A DNA stretch of 64,000 nucleotides from Nitrospirota bacterium. Its GTDB lineage: Bacteria > Nitrospirota > Thermodesulfovibrionia > Thermodesulfovibrionales > Dissulfurispiraceae. Position 1 is the first letter of the stretch, and each line of letters opens with the position of its first letter. Shown here in pieces: positions 16,691 to 25,972 of the stretch. The DNA lies in NCBI GenBank assembly GCA_009773415.1, contig WSNO01000022.1, positions 1-64,000 on the forward strand. The letters are read 5' to 3'. The notes below the pieces were generated by a model. It had not been told where the DNA came from. It did no database searches and saw only the letters and a program-made list of their open reading frames with translations. Made by a program: the position numbers and the translations under genes.

Positions 16691-18772
16691 ATGGGTATGG
16701 GTATACAACGCAGACTGATAGCGAAACGGGATGGGCTTACCCCGAAGGAGGTGGCGTTCAGGATTCGTCAACACGCGTGGAATCTGGCCGATCGCATGAG
16801 AACGACAGCCGGACTGCACACCCCTGAGGCCGCGGCTGGAGACTGGACGAAGACCGGCCGGTTCTTTATTGATCAAGCAGATGGTGACAGCATCCGCGCA
16901 CTCTATGCGGCTCATCCGGAGCGCCGGCAGGCGTTGCTTGATCGCGCTGATGCTGTCTGTGCAGGGAGATACCGGCTTCTTGGATACACGGATCTCCGTT
17001 TTGTCCGGAACGGCTCGCTCAACTGGCACTATGATCCGGTCAGCGAGGCTTCTGTGCAGCGAAAATGGTGGCAGCAGATGCTGTCTGCGGAATCCATGAA
17101 CGGAGCTGATCCGAAGGTCATCTGGGAGTTTAACCGGCATCAGCATCTGGTGACGCTTGCACAGGCGTTTGTTGTGAGTGGTGATGAGCAATACCGTGCC
17201 GAGATAGTGCGCCAGTTGCAGAGCTGGATGGACGCGAATCCGCCGAAGTACGGCGTAAACTGGACGAGCAGCCTTGAGCTTGCCTTCCGGTCGATTTCCT
17301 GGCTCTGGGCGTGGTTTCTCTGCGGCGGAGGGGATGCGTTTGGGAAGCTGACGGATCGGTTCTTTGCCATGCTCGGCATTCATGCGGAGCATGTTGAAAA
17401 CAATCTCTCGGTCTATTTCAGCCCGAACACGCATCTCAGCGGCGAGGCATTGGGTTTGTATTATATTGGGACGCTGCTGCCGGACCTTAACGGAGCGGAG
17501 CGCTGGCGCAGCATTGGCGAGCGGTGGCTCATGCATTGTGTCAACACCCATGTACTTGCTGACGGCGGGTATATGGAGAGGACGTTCTGGTATCACCGGT
17601 ATGCGACCGATATATTTCTCCATTTTTACGTACTGAGTCTGAAAAGCGGGCGCGAACTCGCTATTGATGTAAAGGAGCGGCTGAGTACTCTCGGACAGTT
17701 TTTGCGCTGTTCGCTCAGGCCGGACGGGCGGATTCCGCATATCGGGGACGATGACGGCGGAAGACTCCTGCCGCTGGACGGCCTGCCGGGCGATGATGCA
17801 CAGGGTGTGCTGCAGTGCCTGGCGCTCACGGCCGGATGCGACATCTGCACCACGAGAGCTGACGCACTCCCTGAAGAAGTGCTCTGGCTGCTCGGCCCTG
17901 ATGCGGCCGGCTTAGTACAGCAGCATGCGGACATCGTTCCCGATGAGAATGTTCATCTGTTTGCGGAGAGCGGGTACGCGTTTCTGCGGAGCGGATGGGG
18001 ACCAGAGGATACTTATATCAGCTTTGACTGCGGACCGCATGGGTGGCTGAACTGCGGCCATGCCCATGCGGATATGCTGAGCATTCAAATTTACAAAGGC
18101 GGCGAGGCGGTGGTCATCGACCCCGGAACGTTCCGATATCAGTCTCCCTGGCGCGACTGGTTTCGCAGGGCGGAGGCCCATGCCGTAATCCGCGTGAACG
18201 GTGAATATCCGGCGATTCCGGCAGCGCCGTTTCAGTGGAACGGCGTGCCGGAGCATAGGAATATGCGCATGCTCTCCCAAAACAGCATCACGTCTGTCGG
18301 CGGCATGATGCATGCCGGCTCGTGGCAGCATGACCGGGAGGTCTTTCTTCTCGGACGGGAGCTGATCGTGCTGCTCGATACGGTAGCTGTTCAGGGAGAG
18401 AGCGAAATTGAAGTGCGCTTTCCGCTTGCGGGCAGTGACTGGCAGGTGAGCGGAGATTCCTGCAGCAGGCCGGGAGCAGGCATCCGGTGGAACTTTGGCG
18501 TTGCGGCGCATGCGCGATGCGAGGATGGCTGGTTGTCGGAGTATTACGGTGAGTGTGTGCCTGCGACGGTTTTGGTGCTGACCATTCGGGCGCATGGACC
18601 GGTTACACTGGCAACGCTCGTTACTCTCGGGGCAGAGGCGCATGACATTCGGCGAATAGACCACGAGGGAAAGAAGTCGCTGCTCATTGAGCGTCGCAAG
18701 GATGCTCATGCCGTTGCTACGCTGGCACTTTCAATGAACGGGGAATCAGCATGTGCGGCATCTGCGGAATAG
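16691..18772 (+). CDS. heparinase II/III-family polysaccharide lyase-like protein
   Basis: A 693-residue protein with the two parts of heparinase II/III enzymes. An N-terminal alpha-toroid contains FSPNTHLSGEALGLYYIG near residue 240. A C-terminal beta-sandwich contains FDCGPHGWLNCGHAHADML near residue 445, where GHxHAD is the family signature. Such proteins are found in exosortase-linked polysaccharide loci and are thought to trim uronic-acid-containing glycans. No signal peptide is evident, which is odd for a lyase, so it may act in the cytoplasm or be exported in another way. A stop codon lies directly before ATG 16691 in the same frame, fixing the start. It overlaps the amidotransferase gene by 22 bases. 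Confidence 0.82.
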   Translation: MGMGIQRRLIAKRDGLTPKEVAFRIRQHAWNLADRMRTTAGLHTPEAAAGDWTKTGRFFIDQADGDSIRALYAAHPERRQALLDRADAVCAGRYRLLGYTDLRFVRNGSLNWHYDPVSEASVQRKWWQQMLSAESMNGADPKVIWEFNRHQHLVTLAQAFVVSGDEQYRAEIVRQLQSWMDANPPKYGVNWTSSLELAFRSISWLWAWFLCGGGDAFGKLTDRFFAMLGIHAEHVENNLSVYFSPNTHLSGEALGLYYIGTLLPDLNGAERWRSIGERWLMHCVNTHVLADGGYMERTFWYHRYATDIFLHFYVLSLKSGRELAIDVKERLSTLGQFLRCSLRPDGRIPHIGDDDGGRLLPLDGLPGDDAQGVLQCLALTAGCDICTTRADALPEEVLWLLGPDAAGLVQQHADIVPDENVHLFAESGYAFLRSGWGPEDTYISFDCGPHGWLNCGHAHADMLSIQIYKGGEAVVIDPGTFRYQSPWRDWFRRAEAHAVIRVNGEYPAIPAAPFQWNGVPEHRNMRMLSQNSITSVGGMMHAGSWQHDREVFLLGRELIVLLDTVAVQGESEIEVRFPLAGSDWQVSGDSCSRPGAGIRWNFGVAAHARCEDGWLSEYYGECVPATVLVLTIRAHGPVTLATLVTLGAEAHDIRRIDHEGKKSLLIERRKDAHAVATLALSMNGESACAASAE

Positions 18773-20598
18773 TTTCGCTGCGTGGCGCTCCGGTCAGGTC
18801 TGAGGATCTGCTGGCGATGCGCGATCGCATGGTGCATCGCGGACCTGACGATGCCGGCATGTTCCTCAACGGAAGCGTTGCGCTCGGCCATCGGAGACTG
18901 AGCATTATTGATCTCTCATCGGGGCACCAGCCGATGACCAATGAGGATGGCAGCGTTGTCATTGTGTATAACGGGGAGCTCTACAATTACCTCGACTTGA
19001 GAAGTGAGCTGATTGCAAAGGGGCATGTGTTTGCTACTCGTTCGGATACCGAAGTTATCGTGCATGCTTATGAAGAATTCGGCGACGGATGCCTCGAATA
19101 TTTTCGCGGCATGTTCGCCTTTGCGATATGGGATGGCAGGAAGCGCAGGCTGTTTATGGCACGGGATCGGCTGGGCGAGAAGCCGTTGTACTATGCCCAA
19201 TGGGGCGATACGTTTCTTTTTGCGTCGGAGATCAAGTCGCTGCTGGCGCACCCTGACGCACGGCGGGAGGTGGATGATGAGGCGCTTGACCTCTATTTCG
19301 GCTTCCGGTATGTGCCGGGTCCGCGTACTATGTTCCGGGGGGTTGCCAAGCTTCTGCCGGGATACACGCTTGCGGTGGAGGGCAGCGTGGCGCGGATAAA
19401 GCCCTACTGGGATATGGATACGATCACTACCCGTGCAATCTCGCTTGATGAGGCGCAGGAAGGTTTTGTCTCGTTGCTGAAGGAGTCTGTCCGAATGCGG
19501 CTGATGAGTGAAGTGCCGCTTGGGGTGTTTCTGAGCGGGGGCGTGGATTCGAGCGCCGTTGTTGCCTTGATGAGCGAAATCGTGCCGGGGCCGATCAAGA
19601 CGTTTTCTGTCGGCTATGCGGATGGCGCGGCGGAAAATGAGTTTGAGTATGCGCGCATGGTCGCAACCCGGTATCAGACAGATCATCACGAGTTTCGCCT
19701 GACCGCGGATGATTTTCTCGGATTTCTGCCCAAACTGGTATGGCATCTCGATGAGCCGATTGCCAACGCCTCGACTATCCCGCTGTTTTACATCTCCCAG
19801 CTTGCCAAAGAGCATGTGACGGTGGTGCTGTCGGGTGAGGGGGCGGATGAACTGCTCGGCGGTTACTACATCTATAAAAAAATGCTGCTGATTGACACCG
19901 TGCGAACTCTGCCCGGTGCGAGCCTGCTGGCTGGTCTGGCAGCAGGGGCAGCCGGCGTTGTCGGGAACCGCAAGGCTGAGCGCTACGCGTCGCTGATGCG
20001 GAAGCCTCTGGAGGAGCGGTATTTCGGGGTTGCCAGTGCATTGAGCGATGCTGAGCGCTCCGCGCTCTTTGGGGGCAGACAGCCTGCTTCGTGTTCTGCT
20101 GTCACCCGGCCGTATTATGAACGGGTTCGGCACCGGGAACCGCTGAACAGGATGCTGTATGTGGACACCAAGGTCTGGCTGCCGGACGATCTTCTGATGA
20201 AGGCGGACAAGATGACTATGGCTACGTCGGTGGAGCTGCGGGTGCCGTTTCTGGATCATAAGCTGGTGGAGTATGCCGCATCGCTGCCGGTGTCGCACAA
20301 GATTCATGACAATGAAACCAAATATCTCCTGAAGCGGGCCATGGAGTCGCGCCTGCCGCATGAGGTGCTGTACCGGCCCAAAAAAGGTTTTCCGGTGCCG
20401 ATCAGCCGGTGGTTCCGGGAAAAGGCAAGCGGTCTGCGCGAAGTCCTGCTTGATTCGGGCAGCGCCAGCCGGCAGTTTTTTGCTCCGGGGGTTCTTGAGG
20501 GGCTTATGCAGCAGCATGAAAAACAGCACAATGATATGAGCGATGTGCTCTTGCCGTTTCTGGTGTTTGAATACTGGCATAATGTTTATATCAAATAA
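18751..20598 (+). CDS. asnB: asparagine synthase (glutamine-hydrolysing), exosortase-locus type amidotransferase
   Basis: A 615-residue glutamine-dependent amidotransferase with all catalytic features. It starts MCGICGIVSL, so Cys2 is the glutaminase nucleophile, with RLSIIDLSSGHQPM and YNGELYNY in the class II domain. The synthetase PP-loop FLSGGVDSSAV is near residue 262, and GEGADELLGGY follows. Proteins of this type occur in polysaccharide clusters of exosortase (XrtA) organisms, where they are believed to amidate a sugar acid or amino-acid substituent and not to make free asparagine. The UDP-sugar dehydrogenase nearby supplies a possible uronic acid target. Confidence 0.88.
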   Translation: MCGICGIVSLRGAPVRSEDLLAMRDRMVHRGPDDAGMFLNGSVALGHRRLSIIDLSSGHQPMTNEDGSVVIVYNGELYNYLDLRSELIAKGHVFATRSDTEVIVHAYEEFGDGCLEYFRGMFAFAIWDGRKRRLFMARDRLGEKPLYYAQWGDTFLFASEIKSLLAHPDARREVDDEALDLYFGFRYVPGPRTMFRGVAKLLPGYTLAVEGSVARIKPYWDMDTITTRAISLDEAQEGFVSLLKESVRMRLMSEVPLGVFLSGGVDSSAVVALMSEIVPGPIKTFSVGYADGAAENEFEYARMVATRYQTDHHEFRLTADDFLGFLPKLVWHLDEPIANASTIPLFYISQLAKEHVTVVLSGEGADELLGGYYIYKKMLLIDTVRTLPGASLLAGLAAGAAGVVGNRKAERYASLMRKPLEERYFGVASALSDAERSALFGGRQPASCSAVTRPYYERVRHREPLNRMLYVDTKVWLPDDLLMKADKMTMATSVELRVPFLDHKLVEYAASLPVSHKIHDNETKYLLKRAMESRLPHEVLYRPKKGFPVPISRWFREKASGLREVLLDSGSASRQFFAPGVLEGLMQQHEKQHNDMSDVLLPFLVFEYWHNVYIK

Positions 20599-20611
20599 TG
20601 CAGGGGCGTGA

Positions 20612-21763
20612 ATGATACAAGGAAAGGACATACTCTGTTTTGCCAATGACTGGCACAATGATCCGACGAGCAAGCATCAGGTGATGAAGCTGCTCTCGAA
20701 AAACAATCGGATACTCTGGATTAACTCGATCGGCATGCGGAAGCCGAGTGTTTCAAGCACTGACCTTCAGCGCATCATCGGCAAACTGAAAAGCTGGATG
20801 AAGGGGCTGGAGCAGATCAATGAGAACCTGCATGTCTTCACTCCTATCGTGCTGCCCTTCCCGTCATCGGAGCTTGCGCGGCGGATCAATACCCTGCTGC
20901 TTCGGTCTTCACTCTGGCATTACCGCAAGCAGCTCGGCATGCGGAATTTCCAGCTCTGGACATTTGTGCCGACGATGGTTGATCTGGCGGGCACGATGGG
21001 TGAAGATAAGCTGATTTACTACTGCGTGGATGAGTGGTCGAAGTTTTCGTTCATGGACAGTGCGGCCATGCGGGATATGGAAATCAGGCTGATAATGAAG
21101 TCCGATGTTGTTTTTACAACAGCAGATCATCTGTACCGGGACAAGCGGCAGTTCAATGAAAATACGTATCTGATAGAGCACGGGGTGGATCATGCACATT
21201 TTTCGACTGCCCTGAGCGCAGAACATCCGGTGCCGGATGACGTGAAGGATGTGCCCCGCCCTATCCTCGGCTTTTTCGGGCTTATTCATGAGTGGATTGA
21301 TCTGGACCTGATCGAGCATGTTGCGCGCATGAGACCGGACTGGTCCATCGTGATGATCGGGAAAAGCTCGGTGGATATCAGCCGGTTTGCGAAGTATCGC
21401 AATGTCTTTTTTCTGGGGCAGAAGCCGTATGGAGTGCTGCCCTCGTACTGCAGTTTTTTTAGTGTAGGTCTGATTCCGTTCGCAGTTAACGAACTGACTA
21501 TTAATGTAAATCCCATCAAGCTCAGGGAGTATCTCTCTGGCGGACTGCCGGTTGTCTCGACGCGGTTGCCTGAGTGCGAGAAGTACCATGACATCGTTCA
21601 AATTGCAGGTACATATGATGATTTTGTCACGTCTGTTGAACAGGCGCTTGCTGCTGACTCCCGCGAGGCGCGTCAGGCGAGGTCGGACCGCATGGCGGCG
21701 GAGACGTGGGATGCAAAGGTTGAACGCATTTCAGACTGCATTGAGGGAAGGGCTCTGAAGTAA
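20612..21763 (+). CDS. glycosyltransferase of the exosortase locus
   Basis: A 383-residue GT-B glycosyltransferase. The N-terminus (ILCFANDWHNDPTSKHQVM) and the C-terminal donor site (VNPIKLREYLSGGLPVVST) resemble GT4-like enzymes that recur beside exosortase genes. ILGFFGLIHEWIDLDLI marks the start of the second Rossmann domain. It follows asnB by 13 bp with a modest ribosome site (AGGGGCG) and belongs to the same transcript. Substrate unknown. Confidence 0.8.
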   Translation: MIQGKDILCFANDWHNDPTSKHQVMKLLSKNNRILWINSIGMRKPSVSSTDLQRIIGKLKSWMKGLEQINENLHVFTPIVLPFPSSELARRINTLLLRSSLWHYRKQLGMRNFQLWTFVPTMVDLAGTMGEDKLIYYCVDEWSKFSFMDSAAMRDMEIRLIMKSDVVFTTADHLYRDKRQFNENTYLIEHGVDHAHFSTALSAEHPVPDDVKDVPRPILGFFGLIHEWIDLDLIEHVARMRPDWSIVMIGKSSVDISRFAKYRNVFFLGQKPYGVLPSYCSFFSVGLIPFAVNELTINVNPIKLREYLSGGLPVVSTRLPECEKYHDIVQIAGTYDDFVTSVEQALAADSREARQARSDRMAAETWDAKVERISDCIEGRALK

Positions 21764-21837
21764 AATGGGACGGCTCTCTTGAAAGCAAAGAGAAAAAACA
21801 GCAGGATATTCCGATACTCAGGGAGGGAACTGAAACA

Positions 21838-23145
21838 GTGAGCCTTATAGAGAAGGTAAAATCAAAAGAAGCAGTTGTCGGCATCATCGGACTTGGGTAC
21901 GTCGGGTTGCCGCTGGTCATCGAATTCTGCAGGGCAGGCTTCAGGGTGACGGGATTTGATCTTGACGTGAAGAAAATCGAGGCGCTGGCGAAGGGGAAGA
22001 GCTATATCAAACACATCGACTCAGCGAAGATTAAAGAGTGCGCCGGAACATTTTCCCCGACGAGCGACTTTTCAAAACTTGCGGAGATGGACTGCATCCT
22101 CATCTGCGTGCCGACTCCTCTCAGCAAGTATCGGGAGCCGGATTTGTCGTATGTGCTGAGCACCACAACGACAATCGCAGAGCATCTCCGCTTTGGACAG
22201 CTCATCGTGCTGGAATCGACGACCTATCCGGGCACTACTGATGAAGACATGAGGCGCATTCTGGAGCGGACAGGCCTGAAGGCGGGCAAGGATTTTTATC
22301 TGGCGTTCTCGCCCGAGCGTGAAGACCCGAACAACCGGGATTTCAGCACATCGACGATTCCGAAAGTAGTGGGCGGTTACACAAAAGCGTGCCTTGCCGC
22401 AGCAAAAGCACTGTATGAACAGGTGATAGTGAAGGTCGTTCCGGTTTCGTCCACCCGTGCGGCGGAGGCGACGAAGCTGCTCGAAAATATTTACCGTGCT
22501 GTGAACATCGCCATGGTCAATGAGCTGAAGATGCTGTTCGACCGTATGGACATTGATGTTTGGGAAGTGATTGAAGCGGCAAAGACGAAGCCGTTCGGGT
22601 TTCAGGCGTTTTATCCGGGGCCGGGTCTTGGCGGGCATTGCATCCCCGTTGATCCCTTTTATCTGACATGGAAGGCGCGCGGGTACGAATTTGCGACACG
22701 TTTTATTGAGCTTGCCGGGGAAATCAACACGTCCATGCCTCACTATGTGATTGATCGTGTCGGAGAGGTGCTGAACGCGGCAGGCCTCCCGCTGCGGGGT
22801 GCGAAGATACTGGTGCTCGGCATGGCGTATAAGAAGGACGTCGACGATCAGCGTGAGTCGCCGTCGCTCCGGATTGTCCAGCTGCTGCGCGACCGGGGGG
22901 CAAAAGTGCGCTATAATGATCCTCATGTGCCGGTCTGCCAGGGGCACCGGCGCTATCCCACCATTTCCCTGCGGTCGGCAAAGCTGACGCCTGCAGTGCT
23001 GTCTGGCGCCGATGTGGTGTTGCTGCTGACCGACCACAGCGCGTATGACTACGCCTTTATTGCACAGCATGCCAGGCGCATTGTGGATACGCGCAACGCT
23101 TTTTCGCGTCATGGGGTGCGGAGCAAAAAAATAAAAAAAGCATAA
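21838..23145 (+). CDS. UDP-glucose/UDP-N-acetyl-hexosamine 6-dehydrogenase family protein
   Basis: A 435-residue nucleotide-sugar dehydrogenase. The NAD loop GIIGLGYVGLPL is at residue 14-25. The catalytic cysteine lies in GPGLGGHCIPVDPFYL near residue 268, and the C-terminal Rossmann domain includes LGMAYKKDVDDQRESPS. The last motif resembles WbpA/TviB-type UDP-N-acetylglucosamine or N-acetylgalactosamine 6-dehydrogenases more than UDP-glucose dehydrogenase. It supplies an activated uronic acid. The start is GTG after a GGGAGG ribosome site. A uronic acid product fits with the heparinase-like lyase and the amidotransferase upstream. Confidence 0.85.
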   Translation: MSLIEKVKSKEAVVGIIGLGYVGLPLVIEFCRAGFRVTGFDLDVKKIEALAKGKSYIKHIDSAKIKECAGTFSPTSDFSKLAEMDCILICVPTPLSKYREPDLSYVLSTTTTIAEHLRFGQLIVLESTTYPGTTDEDMRRILERTGLKAGKDFYLAFSPEREDPNNRDFSTSTIPKVVGGYTKACLAAAKALYEQVIVKVVPVSSTRAAEATKLLENIYRAVNIAMVNELKMLFDRMDIDVWEVIEAAKTKPFGFQAFYPGPGLGGHCIPVDPFYLTWKARGYEFATRFIELAGEINTSMPHYVIDRVGEVLNAAGLPLRGAKILVLGMAYKKDVDDQRESPSLRIVQLLRDRGAKVRYNDPHVPVCQGHRRYPTISLRSAKLTPAVLSGADVVLLLTDHSAYDYAFIAQHARRIVDTRNAFSRHGVRSKKIKKA

Positions 23146-23301
23146 CCAGACTTCAAACCCAAAAAGTACAGCTTATCGAACAAATTCATTTGAATGAACT
23201 GGCGCAAGGTCGGAAATTGCAGATAACGGACAATAGCCCACAGAGCTGCCCTCTGACATCAGCAAAAGGCAACTGCCGGGGCAGAGGACAGGAGATGCCG
23301 G

Positions 23302-24324
23302 ATGAAAAATTCTGAGAAAAAAATTCTCGTTACCGGAGCGGCGGGATTTATAGGCAGCGCGCTCAGCAAGCGCCTGCTTGACCGCGGTGACTGCGTTGTC
23401 GGCATAGACAATATGAACGACTACTATGACGTTACGCTGAAGGAGGCTCGCCTTGCCAGACTGCAGGGTGTGCCGGGTTTTACGTTTGTGAAGCTTGATA
23501 TAGCAGATCGGGCCGGCATGGAGAAGCTCTTTGCAGAGCAGCGGTTCAACGCGGTCATGAACCTTGCCGCACAGGCGGGAGTGCGGTATTCGCTGATCAA
23601 TCCGTTTTCCTATGTCGACAGTAATGTCATGGGATTTGCGAATATTCTGGAGGGCTGCCGACATACCGGCGTACAGCATCTTGTGTATGCCTCATCAAGC
23701 TCGGTTTACGGCGCCAATACGAATATGCCGTTTTCGGTTCATCATAACGTTGACCATCCGGTATCGCTGTATGCTGCTTCCAAAAAGGCAAACGAGCTGA
23801 TGGCGCATACCTATTCGCACCTATACACTATCCCGACCACCGGCCTGCGGTTTTTCACCGTCTACGGCCCGTGGGGAAGACCGGATATGGCTCTTTTCCT
23901 CTTTACGAAGGCGATTCTCGAGGGCAGGCCGATTGATGTCTTCAACTACGGGAGGATGCGGCGCGACTTTACGTACATCGATGACATTGTCGAGGGAGTG
24001 GTTCGTGTCATTGACCGCGTTGCAGAGCCGAATCCCCGGTGGAGCGGCGACGCGCCCGACCCGGCAACGAGCTATGCGCCCTATCGCATCTACAACATCG
24101 GCAACAACAATCCGGTGGAGCTGATGAGGTATATTGAGGTGCTGGAAGATTGTCTTGGCAGGAAGGCAGAGAAGAATCTGCTGCCGATGCAGCCGGGCGA
24201 TGTTCCTGCCACCTATGCCGATGTTGATGATCTGATTCAAGATGTCGACTTCAAACCGGATACGCCGATTGCCGAGGGCATCCGGAAGTTTGTGGAGTGG
24301 TACAGCAGCTACTACAGGGTGTAA
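23302..24324 (+). CDS. nucleotide-sugar 4-epimerase (UDP-glucuronate epimerase-like)
   Basis: A 340-residue extended short-chain dehydrogenase. The NAD loop is [15 protein letters not shown] gives the catalytic Ser, and YAASKK gives the Tyr-Lys pair. The motif [16 protein letters not shown] is characteristic of UDP-glucuronate 4-epimerases (CapI type). It would convert the UDP-uronic acid made by the preceding dehydrogenase to its C4 epimer. Its ATG follows AGGAG. The 156 bp before it contain no gene that I can recognise. Confidence 0.85.
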   Translation: MKNSEKKILVTGAAGFIGSALSKRLLDRGDCVVGIDNMNDYYDVTLKEARLARLQGVPGFTFVKLDIADRAGMEKLFAEQRFNAVMNLAAQAGVRYSLINPFSYVDSNVMGFANILEGCRHTGVQHLVYASSSSVYGANTNMPFSVHHNVDHPVSLYAASKKANELMAHTYSHLYTIPTTGLRFFTVYGPWGRPDMALFLFTKAILEGRPIDVFNYGRMRRDFTYIDDIVEGVVRVIDRVAEPNPRWSGDAPDPATSYAPYRIYNIGNNNPVELMRYIEVLEDCLGRKAEKNLLPMQPGDVPATYADVDDLIQDVDFKPDTPIAEGIRKFVEWYSSYYRV

Positions 24325-24422
24325 AACAGGATTCAGGGATTCGAAATGCATATGTCAGGCAGCTGCGAGAGCAGGATTTTTTATATCCAGGCCTTTATTA
24401 ACCTTTCAGTGATGGAGAAATC

Positions 24423-25277
24423 ATGGAACAGAGCAACATTTTAACGGTGGCGCAGACGCTGCGGCGGTATCGCATTGAGCTGGGTCTGCTGATGCTTTTG
24501 CTGGCAGTGCTTTATGCAAAAATCTTCCCTCAGATGGTAATGCAATGGAGCAGCGATGAGAACTACTCACACGGATTCATTGTTCCGTTCATTGCCGGGT
24601 ACTTTTTCTGGCAGCGCCGCCGCGAAATTATGGAACTGCGAGCAGATCAGAACTGGCTGGGGCTGGTCGTTATCGGATTCGGACTGTTTATGCTGCTGCT
24701 GGGTTTCCTCGCTACAGAGTACTTCACGATGCGATCCTCGTTTGTGGTGCTGCTGATCGGCATGACGTTATTCTTTCTCGGCAGGGAAGTGCTGAAGGCG
24801 ATGGCGCTTCCGCTGGGGTATCTCTTTTTCATGGTACCGATCCCCTATATCATTTATGACGCCGCGGCGTTTCCCCTGAAGCTTTTTGTGGCAAAAGTCT
24901 CGGTTTTTATCCTGAAGATTTCGGGGGTGATGGTGCTGCGTGAAGGCAACATCATCATGCTCGCGAACACGACGCTTGAGGTCGCTGATGCCTGCAGCGG
25001 GCTTCGGTCGCTGATGTCGCTTATCGCGCTGGCGGTTGCCTATGCCTTTATGACCCAGAATGGATGGATTAAGCGGACAATTGTGATAGCATCGGCCTTG
25101 CCGATTGCGATTATGACTAATATGTTCAGAGTGATAGCGACCGGCTTCTTGGCCCAATACTGGGGGGCAAGCGTCGCAGAAGGTTTCTTTCATGAATTTG
25201 CCGGGCTTGCGGTTTTCGGCGTGGCGATGGTGCTGCTGGTCGCGACCGGTGAGGTGCTGAGGAGGTTCGGAAGATGA
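24423..25277 (+). CDS. exosortase (XrtA-like)
   Basis: A 284-residue membrane protein with about eight hydrophobic helices and the exosortase catalytic triad: Cys near residue 190 in VADACSGLRSL, Arg near 232 in TNMFRVIA, and His near 256 in EGFFHEFAG. Exosortases are thought to cleave the PEP-CTERM sorting signal and hand the protein to a surface destination. The EpsI domain, often fused to XrtA, is here a separate downstream gene overlapping by four bases. The presence of PrsK/PrsR and a PEP-CTERM protein 8 kb downstream supports the XrtA subtype. Confidence 0.92.
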   Translation: MEQSNILTVAQTLRRYRIELGLLMLLLAVLYAKIFPQMVMQWSSDENYSHGFIVPFIAGYFFWQRRREIMELRADQNWLGLVVIGFGLFMLLLGFLATEYFTMRSSFVVLLIGMTLFFLGREVLKAMALPLGYLFFMVPIPYIIYDAAAFPLKLFVAKVSVFILKISGVMVLREGNIIMLANTTLEVADACSGLRSLMSLIALAVAYAFMTQNGWIKRTIVIASALPIAIMTNMFRVIATGFLAQYWGASVAEGFFHEFAGLAVFGVAMVLLVATGEVLRRFGR

Positions 25278-25906
25278 ACATGAGAACTCGCTTTATTGTT
25301 GTCGGGGTATTGTTTGCAGTTTTTGCCGCATTTGTTCACACGCATGCAAATATGGCAGTGCCCATGAACAGACCGTTCATGGAATTTCCGATCGTTGTGG
25401 GCGACTGGAGGATGACAAACCAGTCCATTTTTTCGGATGCGGTGCTGAAGTCTCTCAAGCCGTCGGACTATCTCGCCCGCGAGTATACCAGCGCTGACGG
25501 CACGCGCGCTTACCTTTATATCGGATATCATGACGGCGGCCCGGGAGGAGGAGGCATTCACTCGCCGAAACACTGCCTGCCCGGAAGCGGCTGGTTCCGC
25601 ATATCGGAGGTGACGGAGACGGTTGATCTCGGAGCGAGAAAAGTCCGGCTTGTCCGGACTGTATACGAGAAGGGCAGCCAGAAGGAACTCTTCCTCTACT
25701 GGTTTCAGATGCGCGATAAAACCATTACGAGCGAGTATGAGCTGAAAGTACAGGAGATGATGAACTCAGTGTTCCATCGGCGCAAGGATGAGTCATTTAT
25801 TCGCCTTTCTGTCCGGTTTGATGCCGATGAGCAGAAGGCATATGCACAGGGAATTCTTTTTCTGAAAACCTTTGACCCGCTGATAAGCGGCTTTCTGCCG
25901 AAATGA
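25274..25906 (+). CDS. epsI: EpsI-family exosortase-associated protein
   Basis: A 210-residue protein with an N-terminal membrane anchor and the EpsI (exosortase C-terminal-associated) domain: WRMTNQSIFSD, then YLYIGYHDGGPGGGGIHSP with HCLPGSGW, and YWFQMRDKTITSEY. It starts within the exosortase stop codon (ATGA), so the two are translationally coupled and likely made in fixed ratio. EpsI-type proteins are periplasmic partners of exosortase-linked polysaccharide export; their exact activity is not known. Confidence 0.9.
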   Translation: MNMRTRFIVVGVLFAVFAAFVHTHANMAVPMNRPFMEFPIVVGDWRMTNQSIFSDAVLKSLKPSDYLAREYTSADGTRAYLYIGYHDGGPGGGGIHSPKHCLPGSGWFRISEVTETVDLGARKVRLVRTVYEKGSQKELFLYWFQMRDKTITSEYELKVQEMMNSVFHRRKDESFIRLSVRFDADEQKAYAQGILFLKTFDPLISGFLPK

Positions 25907-25972
25907 CGAGAGAGAAACAACAGCAAAGGCAGGGGGCAGGTGCGGAAGTTGAGGCGGTAAAGGTCTGAAGCC

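Noticed and set aside
18916-20673. 585-codon open frame on the minus strand
   Set aside because: It lies opposite asnB, which has all catalytic motifs. The antisense product has no recognisable domain and the frame is a by-product of GC-rich codon bias.
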